Source: Margaritifera margaritifera
Taxonomy: Eukaryota; Mollusca; Bivalvia; Unionida; Margaritiferidae
Assembly: GCA_029931535.1 (NCBI GenBank)
Contig: JAQPZY010001048.1
Location: 890,001 to 954,000 of the forward strand
Length of the DNA: 64,000 nt
Direction of reading: 5' to 3'
Shown: positions 1 through 12,929 of the stretch, piece by piece
Numbering within the stretch: the stretch's first letter is position 1
How the letters are laid out: every line of letters starts with the position of its first letter
Notes under the pieces: model-generated
What the model was told of the DNA's origin: nothing
The model's database searches: none
The model's input: only the letters and a program-made list of their open reading frames with translations
Program-made: the position numbers and the translations under genes

Positions 1-1154
1 GCAAGATTAAAAGCACACAATTTAATACAAATGTATTAAGCATGAAATATATGTCACACTGACCTACTGATAAGGGTGTAGTATTCATCAAAATACATCC
101 CCTCGCCAGATTTCAGGATTCTATGTATAACATTATGCATACAAAGTGCACAAATTTATTTGGTCATGAGCTAAAAGCAGATCTTAACTTAAGCAAGTAA
201 AATGTGAAATATTGTTCATAGTGATCTTCTATTGTTGTAAAGGTGATGTACTAACAAAGATGCAAACAATCATCTACTTTGATAAACATAGCATGGGCAA
301 CAAACTTAAAACAGGACATTAAATCTAAATCAGTAATGCGGGAAATACAGGTCACAATGACCCAAATTTTAAGCCAGTACTTCTTGTCAAGATGCACCCA
401 CTCACTAAGTTTTAAGATTCAATCTATAACTTTATCTATACAGGGTGAACAAAAAAACCTCAGATAAATGCAAAATCTTGATGTATACTTAACATTACCC
501 CCGTTATCCCTCTCCACGGGGGTTATGTTCTGTGAAACCCACTACAAACTGTGGCCTAGAGAGGTTGGTTGAGATACAGTGGAGCAGTAATATGAATATT
601 GTTTGACATGCGCAACGCTTACTCTGACACCCGGGGTATAAATAACATCACTGATACAGTATTACGACAGTGGGGAGTACTGTCATGACTTTAAAAGTGT
701 CGTACAACACATTGACAATTTGATTCAACAAAGAAGCCGGGTTATACCAGAAACGTTATTACAAAATATTGCACAACATCTTGGCATTTCGATTCAGCTG
801 GGACAACTGAGAATCCGTGACCAAGCTTGGTAAAGTAAATTAAGAATGGGTGACGCAAAACACTATAAAAAATGGATAATAATGATAACTTCGAAAAAAT
901 ACGTACTTATTCATGTTTTAATTTATTTTAATTTACCTTTGGACACTGAACTTTTAAACGGCAAGTATACTAAACTCGGAATCAAAATGGCATGACAAGA
1001 TATAACTAACGCAGTTACAATATCGATGTGCAGGTACATTCCGGTTATTGACATGCATTCATTCAGCAGATGTTCGCGCAATGTTGGACCGAGGTAGAAG
1101 ACCTCGCAGAAGATTGGTCAGTTGACCAAATGAGATTCTTCTTTAAATAAAGTA
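1..1154. other. Non-coding DNA with a degenerate direct repeat
   Basis: No convincing gene is visible. A roughly 60-base motif at about 95-151 recurs in degraded form at about 391-450: both read cacc/cctc followed by an 'agtttcaagattct'-like core and then a 'tataac' stretch. This suggests an old interspersed or tandem repeat. The stretch 660-835 can be read as a short fragment (FKSVVQHIDNLIQQRS and onward) faintly like the C-terminal end of a DNA transposase, but this is too weak to call. Confidence 0.3.

Positions 1155-1211
<57 letters not shown>
1155..1211. repeat. (ATT)n trinucleotide microsatellite
   Basis: About 19 uninterrupted ATT units are visible, followed by a slightly imperfect continuation. 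Confidence 0.97.
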
Positions 1212-2862
1212 GTCACTATTATTATATTGTCCTTTTCAAAGGGTAACTGTAACCAATTATTCCTTATTTACAAGAAAGGAGCTAATTTCTGTAATTTATA
1301 TTAATCTTTTATGTGGCTAATAATTTAGTTCCATTAAATCTACAGAACTTAAAGTTAGGAATGTCCTCACAGAGTTGGTCATAGTGACAGTTCTATACGA
1401 CTATTGTGTTTAAAAACCTGGTGAATGGAGATTACGTGCTTGACTGCGCCTTAATATTATGACTATGTCATTATTTGATTGTTCCTTTTGTTTTCAATTA
1501 AGGTTTTATATATGTGTAATTATGCGTTGATCGGTTTTATTCTCTAATGTGATATAGTATTATAATCAGAGCATCATCTGCCAATGAAGTCATAGAGAGC
1601 GGTGTGACATCAATGCTATATGAGTTCACAATGAATATTGAGTCCCGAAAAAAAACAACAAGAACCAAGAAAGATGTTTTATTTACAGTTCTTGTCATTG
1701 TTTATGTCCTTGTTTGTGCTTGTTTAGTTTGATTCTGTCTTTAATATTTATGTGGGCATGATACCTACATAAGGCCAACAGGAAGCCTTCCAGATTTGTA
1801 AGCAAACTGAGCAAAAAATAATCTTTCGTTTTATACGTTGGGATTATCTGCTTTATTCAATTGATTATATTGTTATAGTCTTTCAGAATAATGTTTTGTT
1901 TGAACAAATAGCGTATTTTGTTGATTGTCTAGAATTCCTCTAACCATCGAGCTCTCCAGTGGATACAATTTTTAAAACTTGTTACTGAGCGTAATCTTGT
2001 GAACCCTCGACACAACCCTTTCGAGAGAACTAATCTTAGTCTTTAGCGGGAAATATAATTATTTTTACAAGTTAACGAGACTGCATATAAGGGGAGGGGG
2101 GGGGGGGCATATAAACCAGCCGATACACATATTATTATTATTTTAAGGCGTGATAACATCGCTGTCTCTGAAGATGTCAAGTTTTATTATACATCTATCA
2201 AGTTTTTACTCAAGGACACACAAAAAAAATATTCTCTCGTTTTCTGATTCCCCATCACCATCCTCTGAAACGAGGCTGGAGCTATTTTTGTCCGTGAGGT
2301 TTCACGGTTACAACTGAACAAGCGTGAACAATTTTGCCGTAGCCTAACGTGTAATACACAAAAAGGAAATGAGTAGTATTCTCTGTGACAAATCTGTATG
2401 ATCAAGTTCTAACAAGTTGTCCATTCCTGTTGTAAATAACTGTAAAAGTCACCATTGGAGCCTCTCACAATGTCCCGCCAGAAACAGTTCAACCGTTATT
2501 AGTCTGGCTTTGGTGAAAAACTTTCAGAGTTATTCAGCTGTTTAAATCTTCCCTAATGCAAAATTTGACAACTGCACAATATCTGTAAATGATGTATATG
2601 GGTGTTCTACCCTCAGGCGTCTAAGAATTCGGGTTATTAACAGTGATCGTAGAAAAAATGCGTGACTTGTTTTACGCACTTCATTCATAAACTGTGATAT
2701 TCAAGCGCATATCAGCTGATTAATATGTAATTCGGTTTATGATTTAAAATGAAGTTCGTATTAGGGAAGTTGAAACGTTAGGCAATTGCTTTTGTTTTTC
2801 AGGTAAGTATAGTGGCTTTATTAAATTGTCTGACAATTGATAGATACATAACAAAATATTAT
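1212..2862. other. Non-coding DNA, no gene seen
   Basis: No open frame of note and no recognisable mobile-element domain. The only simple feature is a homopolymeric G tract at 2096-2107. Confidence 0.5.
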
Positions 2863-3016
2863 TATCGTAGTAATTCGATCTTGATTGTTACATCAAGTCT
2901 TATTGTCAGCTTCCGAAAATCCGGATCATGAGTTGATGTTTCGGGTCTCGTAATTATCCGGATTTTCTGATGCTGACCACTCGACTTGATCTAGCAATGA
3001 AGATTGCAATACTATG

Positions 3017-3018
<2 letters not shown>
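2863..3018. mobile_element. Hairpin MITE-like foldback element
   Basis: Two arms of about 62 bases, 2863-2925 and 2957-3018, are imperfect reverse complements around a loop of about 31 bases. The innermost part of each arm (aaaatccgga and its complement) is perfect, and the outer ends (tatcgtag / ctatgata) also pair. There is no coding capacity, which fits a non-autonomous foldback/MITE element. The right arm runs directly into an (AT)n array. Confidence 0.75.

Positions 3019-3095
<77 letters not shown>
3019..3095. repeat. (AT)n microsatellite
   Basis: An uninterrupted TA dinucleotide array of about 77 bases that abuts the hairpin element on its left. Confidence 0.97.
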
Positions 3096-3098
<3 letters not shown>

Positions 3099-3719
3099 GA
3101 GAAACTGGTAAGTTAGATAACTTGTTTGCAATATTTTGGTCTTGTTTAACGTTGTATCTTTATGCAGCGTCAAAATATAGTTCATGTACATGTTTAAAAT
3201 GCTTTCAATCTTCCGATTTGGCTATATTTATATATTTTCAGCACAATGAGAAAGCAGCTGGTTGATGTCTAATCAGTGGTTATGTCTGAGTATGAACAGC
3301 TTTGAAAATTCTTGTACAAAATGTCTATGAGATAATTGTCATGTAGGATGAGGACAAAGATATCTTTTCAGTTCGTTTCATATGAAATTCTCCCTACATT
3401 TCCTACACCTACACCTATTGATTTTTTTAAAAAATCTTATTGACTGGGAATTACCATTTCGTATGTCCATAGTTAAAACAATAGGCACATCAGTAGAAAG
3501 TATACCAACTCCTCTCTGCAACCCCAATCCAGCACCCACCAGCCCACAAAGCAAAGAATGTACATGTACGCGAGTTGGCAGAATTTTATCCGTTACTGAA
3601 GTAAATATATTGCTTTGGTCTTATGTCATTTGCACTGTGGGCTTAGTCCTTAATTTGATGACATGACAAATTTTACTTAAGTATGCAAGATAAAGTGCTT
3701 TCTTACTGCTTTTGGATTT
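3096..3719 (+). other. Probable end of a 5' UTR intron upstream of TLR copy A
   Basis: No supported gene. From about 3585 to the splice acceptor the sequence is clearly homologous to 34735-34885 upstream of the intact TLR gene. Before 3585 the two copies share nothing visible. A short open frame at 3382-3666 has no conserved counterpart upstream of the other copy and is not called. Confidence 0.45.
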
Positions 3720-3743
3720 CTAACCAGTAATTATAATTTTCAG
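3720..3743 (+). promoter_or_regulatory. Candidate 3' splice site (branch point plus acceptor)
   Basis: A ctaac branch-point-like motif (3720-3724) is followed by a T-rich tract and 'ttttcag', with AG at 3742-3743. The same arrangement lies at 34862-34885 in front of the intact paralogue. It suggests that the long coding exon of these TLR genes is preceded by an intron in the 5' UTR. No upstream exon could be identified. Confidence 0.55.
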
Positions 3744-3750
3744 ATCCAAA

Positions 3751-6083
3751 AAGTTCCGAACATTCTGCAGTATTGTGTTGATTATTGGAAGCTTTTGCAC
3801 CTGCAGACCAGACGTTCAGCGATGTCCTTCCGGTTGTACGTGTAATACAGAGAAAATTGGCGGGAAGCTTCACGTTTCATGCGAGATCAGTGCTCAGAAT
3901 TCAGGATCAAATTATTCCCCTTTCCCAACTATACTGCCGAACAACACAAGGGTTTTTATGATTAGGCTCACAAAAGGGGATTACGTATTTAAAGAATCAG
4001 ATGTATCATTTGCAGACATAAGCTGGGAACAGGTCGAGGAAATCACTCTAAAAAGTGTGCAACATTTTCAATTGAGCAAAACTCGATTAGCTGGAGTTCC
4101 AAGACTGAGAGTTTTACGCCTGCGGGAGAACACGTTAAGAAATATATTACATCCTGACTCTTTTCTTCTGACGCCAAACATAGAAGTTCTGGACCTCAGC
4201 CACAATCTATGGTTGCCACTGCAAAGTGTTGTTGCAGCCTTAAATAAATCGCTTCCCAATTTAAAATGTTTGGATCTCTATAACTTACAGAATGCATTAA
4301 GTGAGTCATTTATTTTGAATAAGGAGTTTGCTATGGCTATTGAAAACAAGCCTCTCATTACTCTCAATGTGAGCAACACTAAGATATCTTTATTTGAAAA
4401 TGGACTAACTTCTGAGTCGATCAGATACTTAAATTTATCATATACTTTTGGTTTATGGTATGCACGTTATCAAAACCACAACTTGGCTCCCAATCTAGAG
4501 GAAATCGATATTTCCTACACAACTTTCTATACTCAGAAAGAATATTTTATACAATTAAGCTGGCCTTTCAATCAGAAAGTGTCCTGAGTTCGATATGTAC
4601 TATCAACAAAACAATTCATTGCAAATAACTTGAGGATGATTAACCCAATTTACTTTTACGACTATCGCATGCGGTTTAAGTGTAGCACTATACGTATCGA
4701 GGAACTTTACCTTCGTTATTCAGACATTCGATGGTTAAATGTTACAATAAATATAAAACTTTTCAATCTGAAAATTGTCGATCTTGAAGGAAATAATCTG
4801 GAATATTTGTCTCCCGACGGCATGAAAAAGCTCCTAATTTACGAGAGATTTATCTCTCGCGGAACATATTATCGGCGATTGTAAACCTCGGAAATCTCTT
4901 TGAAGGCAATGCCGAATTGGAAATCGTAGACCTCTCTCAGAACCGTCTTACATCCATACCATGGACCATGTTCGTTTCAACTCCAAAACTTTCAGTTCTA
5001 CGTTTGCAAGGAAATTTATTGTCCATTTGCCATTTTTATATCGAGAAGTTGATTAACCTTAAGCTATTAGACTTGAGAGACAATATGATAAAATACATTT
5101 CCAGAGATACGATCAATGGAATAGTGTCTATCGGTAACGAACAAGCTCGATCTAGGGATATTAATTTTGATACAAATACATCGGTAGGAAATGAAAGTAA
5201 AGCTCTACCACAGATGAATAATTCAGTATTGATGGGCGAATCAGTGAGTAATCAATTAGCCATAGACTTAACCGGTAATTTAATGGAATGCACATGTGAT
5301 ATGATTTGGTTCAATGAGTGGATAATCTTTACCAATATTCCACTGTTGGGCAAGCACTTGTACAAATGCAAATTCGATAAGAACTTGAATTACATGACAT
5401 ATGAGCTCTTGAATTATTCAAAGTATCATTGTAAACTGAACGATTTTCTTGGCCTAATAAACGCAACGCCCTGTAGTCTATTTCTAGCAATAGTATTGTT
5501 ATATGTTATTATAAGGATACGACGAAATGTTAAACGAAGGGCAGAAGATGCGCGTGATTTGATGGAGACATACAATCAGAATGAAAACATAGATCACCAG
5601 CGATATTTCGCGTTCTTATCGTATGCAGGAAAATACGATGAACTTGTGAATAATTACATATACCCCGAACTGGACGTATTTTTGAGAGAAAAATTTGGTA
5701 ATAATGTCAATTTGATATGTACAGGAGATTCACATTTTACACCTGGACGTTGGATTGCCGAAGAGATTGATCGCTGCCTTAATAGGTGTGATGTGTTTGT
5801 CATGGTAGTAACAAAGCATTGCATCGAAAGTGAGTGGTGTAAATACGAAGTAATGTTGGCCAAGCAGAAAAATAAATTCAAGATATTGCTTGTTAATGAA
5901 GAGGTCTACCAGCAAAAGATTCCATCAGCGCTAAAAGATATTTTAAAATTTTGTACCCGAGCAACATGGACATTACAAAACGGTCAATTTGTCATCAGAC
6001 CCAACTGGTATAAGATTTTTGAAGGAATGGTCGAAGCATCAATCAAAACTACGGACAACGGCGACAAGGAAGAAGCATTATAA
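3751..6083 (+). pseudogene. Toll-like receptor pseudogene (copy A)
   Basis: This is a close paralogue of the intact TLR at 34893-37226, roughly 85% identical by eye along its whole length. It has three independent lesions. The ATG is AAG at 3751-3753. A Cys codon TGT has become TGA at 4585-4587. One G is missing in the run near 4825-4831, which shifts the frame. The architecture is otherwise recognisable: signal-peptide-like start, LRRNT cysteine cluster (CPSGCTC), leucine-rich repeats, LRRCT (MECTCD), a membrane segment near 5441-5510 and a TIR domain near 5600-6050 with box 1 RYFAFLSYAG and BB-loop motif TGDSHFTPG. The last segment, 4888-6083, is open without interruption. An internal ATG at 4968 could in principle start a signal-less LRR-TM-TIR fragment. 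Most likely it is a dead gene, although transcripts or a truncated product cannot be excluded. Confidence 0.93.
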
Positions 6084-7600
6084 TCTTTTTCTTGCATCAC
6101 ATGATAATGATTATATTCCGAATAGCATATTACGCTTTAATAAATTTCTAGCTTTGATTTGTGTTGCGAATCACAAGGTCAACATAAAATGAACTGGTAT
6201 CGGATCTATTTATCAATTGTATTCGTTCGAAACTGTCGTCTAAACTTCTTCTTGCATCATATGCAATGCTGTTGACCTGCATTAGGAGTACGTCGATTCT
6301 TTCGAGCAATTATTGCGAATTCTCAATCTGATCTCCTGGCAACATAACGGACATGTGGCAGACACTGATTAAAGTTCATATTTTGGTGACCTTTTAAATT
6401 ATCGGTCCACTTATTTTAGTAGCCTATCACGTAAAGGGTTTGATTTCACGTTAAGGAGAGTAATCATTAGTATTGATATGTTCTAAATTACATCTTTTAC
6501 TTTCAGAAATTTGAACGCTGTGGTTGTTATTACAATGGAGAGTCACAAAGGCAACAGAAAATAACCTTGTCGGTACCAATCAGACGTAGTTGTCATAAAT
6601 AGATTTCCATCTTAATTCGATTGTGAGAATCCTCTATTTATAAGCTCATCCGAACGGAAGTGATACATGGTGATTTGTAAAGAGAATAAAATCATAGACT
6701 CAAGGGATAGCTACTTGTTTTGATTAGGCGATAATTTATTCTTCGGCACTTATATGACTTTAAAACTGGGTCAATAAGCGCTCTGAGAATGCACATCAAC
6801 ATGAAAATGTATACCAGTTGTCGCAAAATAGGAATATTTCATAAGGATTTTGTAATTATTTATAAAACCAACTAGCAGTTTATTTGTAGTACAGTGTATC
6901 TGAATTGCAGTTCTATATGGTTCACTTTACAAAGTTACACAGAGAATACAAAATATTACTCATTGTTTATACAAGTATACCTTGCTGCTGTCACCTGCAT
7001 ATGTAAGTTAGAAAAGTGCATTATCCTCTTGTCCAATTGTTTTATTTGTTTCCTATTTTGTGTCGGTTTTCATGTAAATGATGTCAATTTGGATGTCATA
7101 TAGTTCCTTTATTTTTATCTATTTTTAATGCTCATAGCCAGCTGGATTGCTTTAATTTTCATTGCTCTGTTTTCAGTGGCATCAAGAAAATGTCGACATT
7201 CTCTCAGATTTCACCGCTATTTATGAAGGCAAAAAAATCCCAGTATAATATACATATGGACCGGCTCGTATTCTTGGGAAAAGTAGATATTAGTATAATT
7301 CTGATAGATGTAAAAGAAAAATATGTAAGTATTTACAGTCTTAAAACGTCACATTGTTTCAATAATCGTGTGTCTAAGATATGAAAACGCCATGGAAATC
7401 TATCTTTCAATATGACCAAAAATTACTTTTGTGTCACTTCTACTTTACTATAATCAATGGAAGCATTTCTCTGAAGATACGCTGTCTAGAATTAATAATA
7501 TGTTCATGCACAGCAACACTAAATTATTGTCATATTTTGTTTCGGATATTACGACCTCCTACATTTTGCATGGTGTACATTTAATTTAAAACTCATTTAG
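6084..7600. repeat. 3' flank of TLR copy A with an internal ~360 bp duplication
   Basis: The whole stretch aligns with 37227-38970 downstream of the intact gene, so the duplicated unit extends well past the coding region. It contains an older internal duplication: about 6108-6250 and about 6470-6620 are degraded copies of each other. Both start near a 'tatgttc/tattcc...aatag/aatta' motif and end in 'atctagttat'-like and 'ctccattttaat'-like blocks. Several open frames of 60-70 codons here are not conserved as proteins in the other copy and are not called. Confidence 0.75.
6685..6690 (+). terminator. Candidate polyadenylation signal (AATAAA)
   Basis: AATAAA lies about 600 bases after the TLR-A stop and is conserved in position and context ('agagaataaaa') at 38043 in the intact copy. 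Conservation may simply reflect shared ancestry, so the call is tentative. Another AATAAA lies at 6139-6144. Confidence 0.3.
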
Positions 7601-9674
7601 GATCAAAGATGGCAAATTAACTAATTTCGACTCAATGGTAATTATCCATTCTTTAATTTATTTCCTAAATAAATGTTTTATTTTGAATCCATAGACATCT
7701 TATCGCACAACTGGCCAAAATTTCATATCAGGCAGAAATGATTACTTGGGCTGTTTCAGAATATCCAAATGGTTATGATATTCATGTTGAGCACAGGCGA
7801 TTGCAAAATCGTTCTGCACAGTTTTAAAACTCCAATTATATCCAGTATTTTTAGAATCCATATTGCGTAGGGAGATTACGTTATTGTCCAAATTCTCACG
7901 GTACGAGAAACAAATATGATATATATATCTAGGATCTGTAATTGCATCACACATTCACAATTACATACTATCAGAAATATATAAATTATTCTCAAACATT
8001 TAACTTACTCCACAGGTGCACAACATTACAAATAGAAAAGCAATATCAAACTACACAATTGACTAGTCAAGGAAAGCAACTGAACGCACCTGCTGCAGTT
8101 TGCCGATACAAATACGAAATATAAAATCCTTGTATTATAAGCGCTAAAATGCTGCAAATAAATGTCTGACCTACCAATGAAACAGTGGTCGAAGTGAATA
8201 CATGCAGGTACAGGTGACCTAAATCGACGCTGAGTTCGACGCCGACTCTACGACCAACATCAAATGATAGAGAGTGACATCAAACCGTGTCCTAACGCCT
8301 TGATCAAATACAAATTTTACAAAGAATTATACAAGCATGAACATGTTAACTGTCAAAGTTTTATTTTTTTATTCTATCTACAAAATCGAACTACTTTACA
8401 AACCAACAATGGAACTAGATCTTACTGGATTATTACTGGATTTGTAATGCACACACGATAGGAAAATTGGAGCTCTTAGTTTGCAATTAATTTGATAGTA
8501 AGTTGTGTGTTTGGCTTAAATATATCCATGGTAGTCATCTAATGCGATAGTGATCACTTCAGACTACATTAAATTATTTGTACTGCCATGAGGGTGAAAA
8601 CGTACAATCGTCATTTTTCGTAAGAAATATAAAAAACATAGAAACAAAAGTACTTACCCATGGATTAACTTTCAAAAGTACATACTGCATCACATGCCGC
8701 CAAAGCCTAGCCCTCATTTGGAACACTTTCTTCAAAATTCCATTTGAGATATACTATAATAATGCAGCGTAGAAAAAGAGAAATGGCGGATAAATGGCAA
8801 AAAATTGAGTAATACGCTAAAGTACAGTAGGCAAAATATAACCATGACAAAAGTAGTATCGTATCATTATGTAATTATTTGCACAAGTAAAAGAAAAATT
8901 CTCGAGTACGTTCCAGCCTCGAAAAAGAAACGTTGTGTAGCGGCCAAATGTGTCATCTCAGTTGAATCATTTTAGTGAACGCTATGATGGTGTGCATCTG
9001 TGCACATTACGCCATTTTGGTAAACAAGGTACATGTATAATCAATAGTAGCTACTGTAGTATTTGCAAGGTGCTTTTCGGATCACAACCAGAAAGACCCG
9101 CGAGTGTTCCAATTAGCCTAGCCAAGCTGGGCATATCGGGTGCGTATAAGTCTTTATAATTTTGAGTTAAGTGTATGAAGCTACAACAGCTACACAGATC
9201 AAAACTGTATGCACAGACATAAAAAGGAGCATATCCTTTTTTAAATTGGAGGCATTCTTCCTCTGTATTAACATACTGGGGCAAATGTATTCATGTAAAC
9301 ATATATATGCATTGGCGTCATCTGTCTTTCCTATATACCATTCTCAATGTTATTTTAATGGCAGAAAATCAGCCATATACGAAATGAAACATTTGAGTTA
9401 GATGTCATCATCATATATGCATCAAGAAGCTGTCTTTCAGAGATAACTGCTTGGACCATTCTATGGCATAACTTCCACAGGTATAATTTGTGGATCAAAA
9501 ACAGATGCTTGTGTAAAATTTTGGAAATAATGCACTTTAATAACTAAATTATGAGCACAACATTCCAAACTACATCATTTACTGTCATACAATTTCTTCC
9601 TATATCTCATTCTTTTAAAACTAGCAATACAGCCAACATGTGATCCAAAGATGTGGTTTATAGCAAACGTTAAG

Positions 9675-9676
<2 letters not shown>

Positions 9677-9763
<87 letters not shown>
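9677..9763. repeat. (AT)n microsatellite
   Basis: TA dinucleotide array with a single interruption (tc) at 9711-9712. The corresponding site in the inverted copy also holds an (AT)n array (52967-53054), so the array predates the duplication. Confidence 0.97.
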
Positions 9764-9765
<2 letters not shown>

Positions 9766-9905
9766 GCACTCTTCAAATGTATGCCCATAAACTAAACTGA
9801 GTGTATTGGGTTAGGTTCGATTAGAACCTTCCAAAAGCTGACATGATTTGTTCGATAGGAAAATTGTTAATGAAATTACTTTTGGTTGACTTCTCATTCT
9901 CCCCT

Positions 9906-9909
<4 letters not shown>

Positions 9910-9986
<77 letters not shown>
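9910..9986. repeat. (AT)n microsatellite
   Basis: Uninterrupted AT array of about 77 bases. It creates artefactual Tyr-Ile open frames on both strands. Confidence 0.97.
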
Positions 9987-9988
<2 letters not shown>

Positions 9989-10522
9989 TATATTCTATTC
10001 GACTCATCGCAAGGGGAATCATGCAGTTTACACTATTTGTCAACTGATTTGCTAGGAATACATTTATTCCACCATAACTCTGACTATCAATAAATCCTAA
10101 GGTATATTAAGTGTGTTAGCTGTAAGTCACATACCTTATTATCATCCTGTGTGAAGGTATTGTGTCACGTCTAAACACAAAAGATAACGTGAGACGTGAT
10201 TAGAGATGGAACGAAGAAACTATTTTCTTTCCAGCAAAATAGTGGGACAGTTGTTTTTTTTACCACACCCCTCTCCTCGATAATTTCATCGGAGTGTTGT
10301 GGTGAAAAATTCCTGTCGTACCAACTGTAAAATAGGCATAAAAGCTCAAACAAATATACGAATACATAAAGAATATATCCACACATTTACGATAAACAAA
10401 AAGGAGCTCATGAGCAAAATGACAGAATAGCTATATAATTTAACATGATTAAAGTACTTACTAAACAAGAAAGTGTGTGAGTTACGAGCTATAGCTTTCT
10501 AACCATTATGATTATATATATT

Positions 10523-10556
<34 letters not shown>

Positions 10557-10592
10557 ATAAATAGATATATACATAGATAGATAGATAGATAT
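10523..10592. repeat. (AT)n followed by (GATA)n
   Basis: An AT array at about 10523-10554 is followed by about five GATA units at 10573-10592. An (AT)n array occupies the equivalent place in the inverted copy (50062-50116). Confidence 0.9.
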
Positions 10593-11475
10593 AAATTAAC
10601 AGTTAATATATTTTGTATTGTACCGCCGACTATACTTTGATAGGATACTTTGTTTTTTATACCGATATTATCTATTCCTCCTCCTCACCTCATTTGCTTC
10701 GACGTTTACTTATCATTGCTTCTACATACGAAATCAGCGGTATGTTTGAAAGTTGATGCTACTTTCGCAGTTCAGTTAAATGCAGTGTAAGTAATATAAT
10801 ACAAAAATGTCACAAAATAACCAAGTCATCCCTAAGTTATTCTTTACGATCTAATAGTTCTGCGGCACTAAATATTTACTGCGTTTTCATTGGTCAAAAT
10901 GAGTAATGTAAAGACTTGGTATGACACAATACCCGGTCAGGATGTAAAAATACCAGGTCAGTACCATGCCCGGTAAGTTTTCTACCGACTCGGCATCATT
11001 TTATACCAGGTCAATTACAAACCATGTACCCAATAATGCCATAAATAGCTTCAAAGCATATCGTATGCAATACATTGAAAGTATGTAACCACTTATATCA
11101 TTGGTCATACTTTCCTTACATTATTTTTCTTAACTTTAAAATTTCTTGGACATAATCCAGTGTTAAATATCCACGTGTCACAGATGCTTCTGGAGAGATT
11201 TATTACGCAGATTCAGTTGCTTTATCTTTTTCTCATATAACATGACTGTGTTCTTAAGAAAGAGTTTACGCATCTCACTCAGATATAAAAAGAAACATTT
11301 TCAGGATCTTACATTTCTTCATATCGATTGTTAGGCGGGAGATACGGGTGATATATATGTATGCAACTGTATCGCCGTTTATCAATTTAATTGATTACAT
11401 TCTCTCATTCTCTATCAATTTAACTGATTACATTCTCTCATTCTCTATGTCTATATGTATGTCTGTAGAGACATT

Positions 11476-11496
11476 CTTCTCTCTCTCTCTCTCTCT

Positions 11497-11571
<75 letters not shown>
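11476..11571. repeat. (CT)n followed by (AT)n
   Basis: A CT array (about 11476-11497) runs into an AT array (about 11500-11571). Just upstream, two near-identical stretches of about 30 bases around 11384-11446 (attgattacattctctcatt) form a short tandem duplication. Confidence 0.95.
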
Positions 11572-11575
<4 letters not shown>

Positions 11576-12929
11576 ATGTAAATATATTTATACAACTGTT
11601 TTTCGTACTGGAAATTATGTTCGGGATATAAAGCTAAAAGCAAAACATCACGCACCGCTACATATCGCGCCCTATGAAACCCGATCTCCTTGCAATGACA
11701 GAACTTCTTTTGCGTAAACTTCTTTATTAACTTTTGGTGACAAAAGTAAACCTTCTACCCTACTTTACCATGCGTGTCACTCACTACCACAAAGAGCAAT
11801 CTTAGACTGTCAATTTGACGAGGACAGAACTATGTACCCCACAGCACATAAGAGAGATAACTCTGACAGAACTAGACAGGGGTAAGAGTTATCCTGTCAC
11901 AAGAGATACAATTTCATTGATGTGTATCCTATTTGTAACAAATTTTAAAAAAGAAATGTCTTGATCTAAATATAAATTAGCATAATCTCACAAGTGGTCA
12001 AGTGATTCAACCTTTTCTAAATCTGACATAAAACACTACTTGTACATAATGCACCAATCACAGCTAGCCTTGTTGTTTATTTCTGAATCTTGTGCTTCCT
12101 ACACATTTAGCTCCATCGTCTTGGGCTTGCACAATTGGTGACACAACACTTATAACCAACCTGATTTTAATTTTTATAAACTGTAAAAGTAACTAGTGTA
12201 GATACCCTAAACAATTTTATGAAGTACTAAGCTATATCCTATATCAATGTGTATGGAAATGTCATGGAGCTATTTCAACTGATGTATCCAAAGTTGTTGT
12301 TTAGCAGCAAAACACATCTTTTATGACCGAAATGAATTGTTGTCACTGTGAGCTGTGTTCTAGTCATGTCATATCAAACTTTACTTTGATGATATAGGGG
12401 TAATCACATTGTGCCATATTATGTAGAAACAAGGTCAAAGTTAATATAATACTCATTATGTATCACTCCTACTTAAAACAAGAGATTTCATCTAAAATAA
12501 AGGACTAGACATTTGTTTAGCAGACACATAACCTACTACAGGGGACAGGAGGACATGATCAAATCGTATTACAAAGTATAAGCTGTCACCACTTTTCACT
12601 GACCACTGATAAATGAAGTCACTAACACTTGTCCTTGAGTACATGACAGCACCCCCCTCCTCAATTGTGGCAGTATATACAATTCAGGAAAATAGAACCT
12701 CTCGTACGAGATATTGCATATAACAGCCTTTAAGCACTTATGTTTTATTTTGGGTGATATTGTGGGAATTAAATACGGAAAAATGCAGGCACTTATACTG
12801 CTACATCACTTTCAAGCAATAAAGCTTCAGTGCGTCAGTGTTCATTTCAATCTGAAATCAACGGGTAAATAATCAAAGTCATATAGATGCTTATCATTTG
12901 TATTGGTTCTACACAAGAAACCAATAATA

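Larger units (their letters stand above)
7601..12790. repeat. Segmental duplication, left copy (TLR 3' flank block)
   Basis: This block occurs three times. It is in direct orientation at 38971-41120, where the middle part is missing, and inverted at 47661-55080. Diagnostic anchors: 8165-8260 matches 39600-39690 and the complement of 54540-54640; 8970-9160 matches the complement of 53640-53820; 10910-11040 matches the complement of 49555-49680; 11760-11890 matches 40740-40880 and the complement of 48650-48780; 12540-12660 matches the complement of 47850-47980. No protein-coding gene is visible; short open frames are not conserved between copies. Confidence 0.88.

Noticed and set aside
480..1154. 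Possible DNA-transposase remnant
   Set aside because: Only one short stretch looks protein-like and no catalytic motif or terminal repeat could be found.
3382..3666. 94-codon open frame upstream of the TLR pseudogene, considered as a 5' coding exon
   Set aside because: The homologous region upstream of the intact TLR does not keep this frame, and a splice acceptor separates it from the TLR exon.
5654..5915. Minus-strand open frames over the TIR domain, also 36673-37024
   Set aside because: They are shadows of the conserved TIR coding sequence on the plus strand.
9811..9830. ggttcgattagaacc considered as a tRNA B box
   Set aside because: It is a small perfect hairpin but the B-box consensus fails and no A box lies upstream.
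9575..10055. Open frames made of Tyr-Ile repeats, also near 11428-11655, 14681-14992, 52058-52265, 52895-53177 and 62023-62310
   Set aside because: They are translations of (AT)n arrays, exist on both strands and have no other coding character.
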